Shown piece by piece: positions 59,455 to 64,000 of a stretch of 64,000 nucleotides of DNA (its first letter is position 1; the number at the start of each line of letters is the position of its first letter). The DNA is taken from NCBI GenBank assembly GCA_033964015.1, contig CM066924.1, positions 558,001 through 622,000 of the forward strand, given 5' to 3'. The notes below the pieces were generated by a model. That model was not told where the DNA came from. It did no database searches and was given only the letters and a program-made list of their open reading frames with translations. This stretch comes from Scolanthus callimorphus. Taxonomy: Eukaryota > Cnidaria > Anthozoa > Actiniaria > Edwardsiidae. A program made the translations under genes and the position numbers.

Positions 59455-62155
59455 ATGAACTCTCGCTCAGGGCTGTGCTTTAAATCACTGATCCCATGGA
59501 AGCACAAAAACAGAGGTGAGAATGGATGACTATTTAGATATTTTAAACGAATTAACAGTAAATCCGCCACGAATTTGAGTAACAATTAGAAAATATCATT
59601 TCCCCGAATAAAATTATTATTATTTTAATATCTTGTCAAATGAAATCGTTTCTTACCACACTCAGGCATTGTAAATAGATACCGAACTTCATGTAAACCA
59701 CGTAAGAACGTTTTAAGATAAAACACATGAGAACATTAAGTCGCAAATTCACAGCAGTCAGGCATGCGATTGTCAATTGTTTTCATAAGAAATTGTTCTC
59801 AAAGTTATTACAGATAATAACTGATAACTTTACCTTCTGAAAAGTTAAAGGCGATATAATATAATAATAATAAAATAATACATCAGTATTTATAATGTTA
59901 ATCCTAAAGCTTTTCCCCGCTGACAATTTGTTGTTTCTTGTGTGCGTAGCAGGCATGGATATACTCGGCCTAATACTGAAGCTCATACCACTTTACATTA
60001 TAGTTAAAATTAACATACAAAAAAAACATTTAAATAGAATATTGCAAACAATAAATAATAAAAACAACAGAAAATAAAAAGTAAAATACTAATAATATAG
60101 TACTGTACAATATATTGGCACGTGATTATTATATTTTGATTGATGATTGACTCTTATATAGGGATTTGTATAGGTCTACGATAAAACTTCTTCAACTAAA
60201 AAAGAGCAAATTTTTGAATATTGCAGGAAGTTTCGGGTAGCAAAAGTTGCGCGCTTTCTCAGAAGCTCAGTTTAAAGCCTAGTTTCCATATAGTCTTATC
60301 TGTCATATCTGTCTCATCAGTCAACCGTGAAACAAAAGAATAATTCCAATTTCCATTGTTTCACGGTCGACTGATGAGACAGATACGACAGATAAGACTA
60401 TATGGAAACCAGCCTTAAAGCGGGACTGTCACGGTACGCGCATGTGCGAATTTTGATCACTTTGGTCCGGGCCGGAACGATGGCTGTGAAAGGGAGGAAT
60501 TACGCTGGTAGAATCCGTTCAAATCTTGTTGTTTCGGGGTCCATCTACCCTTAATTCTTAACGGGTATTCTCTCCTGAGATCTCCTTAGTATCGTGACCA
60601 AATTTTTGAGTCGATGCAATATTGTTTGTCGTTTTAAATTGAATGAGACTCGAGCGTCATTTTCACTGATGGCTGCCGAACAAGAAAGGCCTAATCGAGG
60701 TCGTCCTTACGCCAAAATAGGCCTTTTTTGAGATACACCGGAAGTCGCGAATCGTAATGCATTGTGGTCTAGCTTCGGTACAAACAAATCAGCAAACAAT
60801 GGGCAGTTTTTCCCAGTGGAGTTCATTTTGAACACAATAAAAGCAGGATCTGGATATCGAAAAGGGTCCACGAGACATGGAAATTGTTCAAGGGCTACGG
60901 TATCTTCACCTCAGACAACGATTTTGCAGCTCATTTGCCTAAAAACCCCTAAAAACTTACCATAATGTCGCCTCCTGACGAATGAACTCCAAATTATGTT
61001 TTCCCTGAGGCGACGTCGCGCGGGGGGTGGGCACTTTCCCGCGAAAACGAAGTGTCCCGTGATTGGTTTATTTAAACAGGGAATCCCCGTTTTGAATGAT
61101 AGTTATGGGATCGGCGGTCTTTGCTCGAGCATGCGCGTACCGTGACAGTCCCGCTTTAAAGGTTTGACAAGGAATTTGTGCAAGCATTTACTTTTGTATA
61201 TATAGAGAGACTGATACTTACCATTTTTTGTAGTTCTTTTTCCCACAAGCGTCCTTTGTTGAATGTCCTAAAATAAAACCGGAGTTTAGAATGAATACCT
61301 CAGGGTTTACCCTGGGGGCTGAAACTCTGTCCGTTCGCGTTTGTGTTGTTTCTGCTCGCGAAAATTTTAGTTTCCAGGGTATATGAGGGTTTACACCTAT
61401 CTCAGAAAAGGTTGCACACCATCACAACTGTCTCGCTAAAGGCTGGTTCTCACTGGTTCATAAAATACGAAATCAAAGTGGCTAAGACCCCATCCACACT
61501 ACTCCGTTTTCAAACGAAAACGGATACTTTTTGCTCCGGATAAGGCTATCGACCGCACTACAACGCCGAAAACGATCACCGAAAACGGATCAATCCGAAA
61601 ACGCTCTCCAGAGTGGAGCGATTTGAAAACAGATCTGTTTGAAAACGCTGTTTTCTAGTGTGGACGGGTGAAAACGATGCTATCTGAAAACGATGACGTC
61701 ACCACAGCAAACCCGACCAATTTCGCGGACCAACAGATCGAAATGCGCATGCGTTGAGTTTGATTGAGCATGCCCACTGAATGCATAAGAGCGTTTTCGT
61801 ACGAATATCCGTAGTAGTGTAGACGGGCGAAAACGATACGAAAACTATAAGTGTTTCGGAGCAAAAGGTATCCGTTTTCGTTTGAAAACGGAGTAGTCTG
61901 GACGGGGTCTAAATTGATTTTTTCGTCTCCGCAGATTTCGACCCACGGCGCAGTAAACAGAACTCGAGCTTTGTGAGCCGTTTGATTTGGCAAAACACGG
62001 GCGTGGCATGCCTGATAGGAATACTCGTGTTCCCTGTGGTGGTAGGCGTGGCGATGGGTTACCTGTGTATTCTACTAGGGGTCAGCGCATACAGAAAACT
62101 TAACAAACAGAAAACGCGAGAGGATATCAGCAAAGAGGCGTACCAAAAAATAAAG
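59455..62155 (+). CDS. Membrane protein, first two exons (partial, continues past right edge)
   Basis: Exon 1 (59455-59515) starts with ATG, encodes MNSRSGLCFKSLIPWKHKNR and ends in phase 1 at a GTGAGA donor. Exon 2 (61935-62155) follows the acceptor TTTCGTCTCCGCAG, enters in phase 1 and ends in phase 0 at GTAACT. It encodes DFDPRRSKQNSSF, a hydrophobic stretch long enough for one or two membrane segments (GILVFPVVVGVAMGYLCILL), then a basic-charged segment (YRKLNKQKTREDISKEAYQK). Further exons must lie beyond 62155; I see none before the window ends. I do not recognise the family. Exon 2 is well supported by composition and splice sites; the link to exon 1 rests on phase alone. Confidence 0.5.
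60276..60414. mobile_element. TTAA-flanked foldback MITE
   Basis: TTTCCATATAGTCTTATCTG and its reverse complement form arms of about 60 bp that pair almost to the centre (CCGTGAAACAAAAGAATAAT region). TTAA stands at 60272-60275 and 60415-60418. A truncated copy lies at 27515-27616. Confidence 0.85.
60419..61155. mobile_element. 737-bp TTAA-flanked element with 26-bp TIRs
   Basis: AGCGGGACTGTCACGGTACG on the left and CGTACCGTGACAGTCCCGCT on the right are the outer parts of 26-bp perfect arms. TTAA flanks both ends (60415-60418, 61156-61159). The pattern is that of a piggyBac-type non-autonomous element. No transposase is seen inside. Confidence 0.85.
61486..61909. mobile_element. 424-bp PIF/Harbinger-like MITE with TAA duplication
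   Basis: The arms GACCCCATCCACACTACTCC and GGAGTAGTCTGGACGGGGTC are inverted and pair for about 55 bp (CCGTTTTCAAACGAAAACGG region). TAA flanks both sides (61483-61485, 61910-61912). The right edge is only about 22 bp from the acceptor of the 61935 exon. Confidence 0.85.
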
Positions 62156-62255
62156 GTAACTTCAGAAAACAAATTACATTCCTCGAGGGGTTATATTGTT
62201 CGCGCCTTTTATAAATTTACTTATTTTTAGTATGTCTAGGCAGGAGCCCATCAAC

Positions 62256-63838
62256 ACGAGTCTCCATCTACTCCACTAGGTCTAGCCATATGCACAGGGG
62301 TAGAAGAATCAGGAGCCCATTAACAGGAGCCTCCATCTACTCCACTAGGTTTAGCCATATGCACAGGAGTAGAAGAATCAGGAGCCCATCAACAGGAGTC
62401 TCCATCTACTCCACTAGGTCTAGCCATATGCACAGGAGTAGAAGAATCAGGAGCCCATCAACAGGAGTCTCCATCTACTCCACTAGGTCTAGCCATATGC
62501 ACAGGGGTAGAAGAATCAGGAGCCCATGAACAGGAGTCTCCATCTACTCCACTAGGTCTAGCCATATGCACAGGAGTAGAAGAATCAGGAGCCCATCAAC
62601 AGGAGTCTCCACCTACTCCACTAGGTCTAGCCATATGCACAGAAGTAGAAGAATCAGGAGGCCATCAACAGGAGTCTCCATCTACTCCACTAGGTCTAGC
62701 CATATGCACAGGAGTAGAAGAATCAGGAGCCCATCAACAGGAGTCTCCATCTACTCCACTAGGTCTAGCCATATGCACAGGAGTAGAAGAATCAGGAGCC
62801 CATCAACAGGAGTCTCCATCTACTCCACTAGGTCTAGCTATATACACAGGAGTAGAAGAATCAGGAGTCCATCAACAGGAGTCTCCATCTACTCCACTAG
62901 GTCTAGCCATATGCACAGGAGTAGAAGAATCAGGAGTCCATCAACAGGAGTCTCCATCTACTCCACTAGGTCTAGCCATATGCACAGGAGTAGAAGAACC
63001 AGGAGCCCATCAACAGGAGCCTCCATCTACGCCACTGGGTCTAGCCATATGCACAGGAGTAGAAGAACCAGGAGCCCATCAACAGGAGCCTCCATCTACG
63101 CCACTAGGTCTAGCCATATGCACAGGAGTAGAAGAATCAGAAGCCCATCAACAGGAGCCTCCATCTAGAGCCTCCATCTACTCCACAAGGTCTAGCCATA
63201 TGCACAGGAGTAGAAGAATCAGGAGACCATCAACAGGAGCCTCCATCTACGCCACTAGGTCTAGCCATATGCACAGGAGTAGAAGAATCAGGAGCCCATC
63301 AACAGGAGTCTCAGTCACTCCACTAGGTCTAGCCATATGCACAGGAGTAGAAGATTAAGGAGCCCATCAAAAGGAGTCTCCATCTACTCCACTAGGTCAA
63401 GCCATATGCACAGAAGTAGAAGAATCAGGAGCCCATCAACAGGAGTCTCCATCTACTCCACTAGGTCTAGCTATATGCACAGGAGTAGAAGAATCAGGAG
63501 TCCATCTACTCCACTAGGTCTAGCCATATGCACAGGAGTAGAAGAATCAGGAGTCCAACTACTCCACCAGGTCTAGCCATATGCACAGGAGTAGAAGAAT
63601 CAGGAGTCCATCAACAGGAGCCTCCATCTACTCCACTAGGTCTAGCCATATGCACAGGAGTAGAAGAATCAGGAGCCTATCAACAGGAGTCTCAGTCCCT
63701 CCACTAGGTCGAGCCATATGCACAGGAGTAGAAGATTAAGGAGCCCATCAAAAGGAGTCTCCATCTACTCCACTAGGTCTAGCCATATGCACAGGAGTAG
63801 AAGAATCAGGAGTCTACATCTACTCCACTGGGTCTAGC
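62256..63838. repeat. 69-bp satellite, about 23 units
   Basis: The unit is TCTAGCCATATGCACAGGAG + TAGAAGAATCAGGAGCCCAT + CAACAGGAGTCTCCATCTAC + TCCACTAGG. Some units are shortened. The length is a multiple of 3, so two plus-strand frames stay open in the consensus: HRSRRIRSPSTGVSIYSTRS and AICTGVEESGAHQQESPSTP. It lies in, or just after, the second intron of the membrane-protein gene. A coding role cannot be excluded, but no start, acceptor or flanking exon supports one. Confidence 0.9.
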
Positions 63839-63840
63839 CA

Positions 63841-64000
63841 CACAGGAAATTTCTGCAGAAACCCGCCATTCTTGGTAACAACACGGCTGGCTGCATCCCA
63901 TGGCGAAAGGCAATCCCATTAACGGGAAAATAAATCACACGTGTGGGAAGTTATGAGTTTCACATGGTGGGAATTGGAGAAACCATTCAGCATTATGCCC
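63841..64000. mobile_element. Left part of a family G inverted-repeat element, cut by window edge
   Basis: It begins CACAGGAAATTTCTGCAGAA, matching the arm at 9153, directly at the end of the 69-bp satellite. The right arm would lie beyond the window. Confidence 0.55.

Noticed and set aside
61222..61267. 46-bp minus-strand exon (DIQQRTLVGKRTTKN) with good acceptor and donor
   Set aside because: Splice signals are attractive, but no partner exon was found on that strand and it lies inside the intron of a plus-strand gene; too weak to annotate.

Overview
This is animal nuclear DNA, most likely from an anthozoan cnidarian such as a stony coral (inference). It is AT-rich, its genes are split by GT-AG introns, and its intergenic DNA is crowded with short inverted-repeat elements, one tRNA-derived SINE with an (ATT)n tail, one LINE and several satellites. 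Nothing in it is prokaryotic. The continuous reading frames on offer miss most real exons, so the gene models below were built from splice sites, reading phase and protein motifs.

Left third (1-19,125, all on the minus strand): three head-to-tail thioredoxin-fold genes with the same intron positions and phases (2, 0, 1). The first is the 5' part of a PDIA3/ERp57-type protein disulfide isomerase (active site CGHC), which runs off the left edge. The second is a complete 176-residue secreted single-thioredoxin protein (CSDC) with a cysteine-rich tail and no ER-retention signal. The third is a roughly 499-residue protein with one thioredoxin domain (CPHC) fused to a long Pro/Gln-rich and basic tail; a second 3' end is possible through a 20-bp exon. 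The cluster looks like duplication of the first PDI domain followed by divergence of both redox site and C-terminus.

Middle (20,503-45,465, minus strand): three membrane-anchored C2-domain genes. One is a complete 435-residue synaptotagmin-like protein (TM-C2A-C2B). One is a 308-residue TM plus single-C2 protein. One is a roughly 1,400-residue TM protein with a very long charged, repetitive, disordered region and a terminal C2-like domain. Their calcium-binding aspartates are largely missing. A frameshifted CR1/L2-type LINE lies between the first and second (30,977-34,266).

Right third: an intronless BTB-BACK-PHR protein of the BTBD1/2/3/6 group (49,263-50,564, plus strand). Immediately after it comes a roughly 7.0-kb structure bounded by TTAA and by about 300-bp inverted arms (50,664-57,665). 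It carries no clear gene but holds two satellite arrays (66-bp and 48-bp units). A two-exon plus-strand membrane-protein gene (59,455-62,155) runs towards the right edge, with two TTAA elements and one TAA element in its first intron and a 69-bp satellite in its second.

Several otherwise coherent genes are interrupted by one-base shifts that fall in, or could fall in, homopolymer runs. The assembly may carry homopolymer errors, or these loci may be decaying; raw reads would decide.
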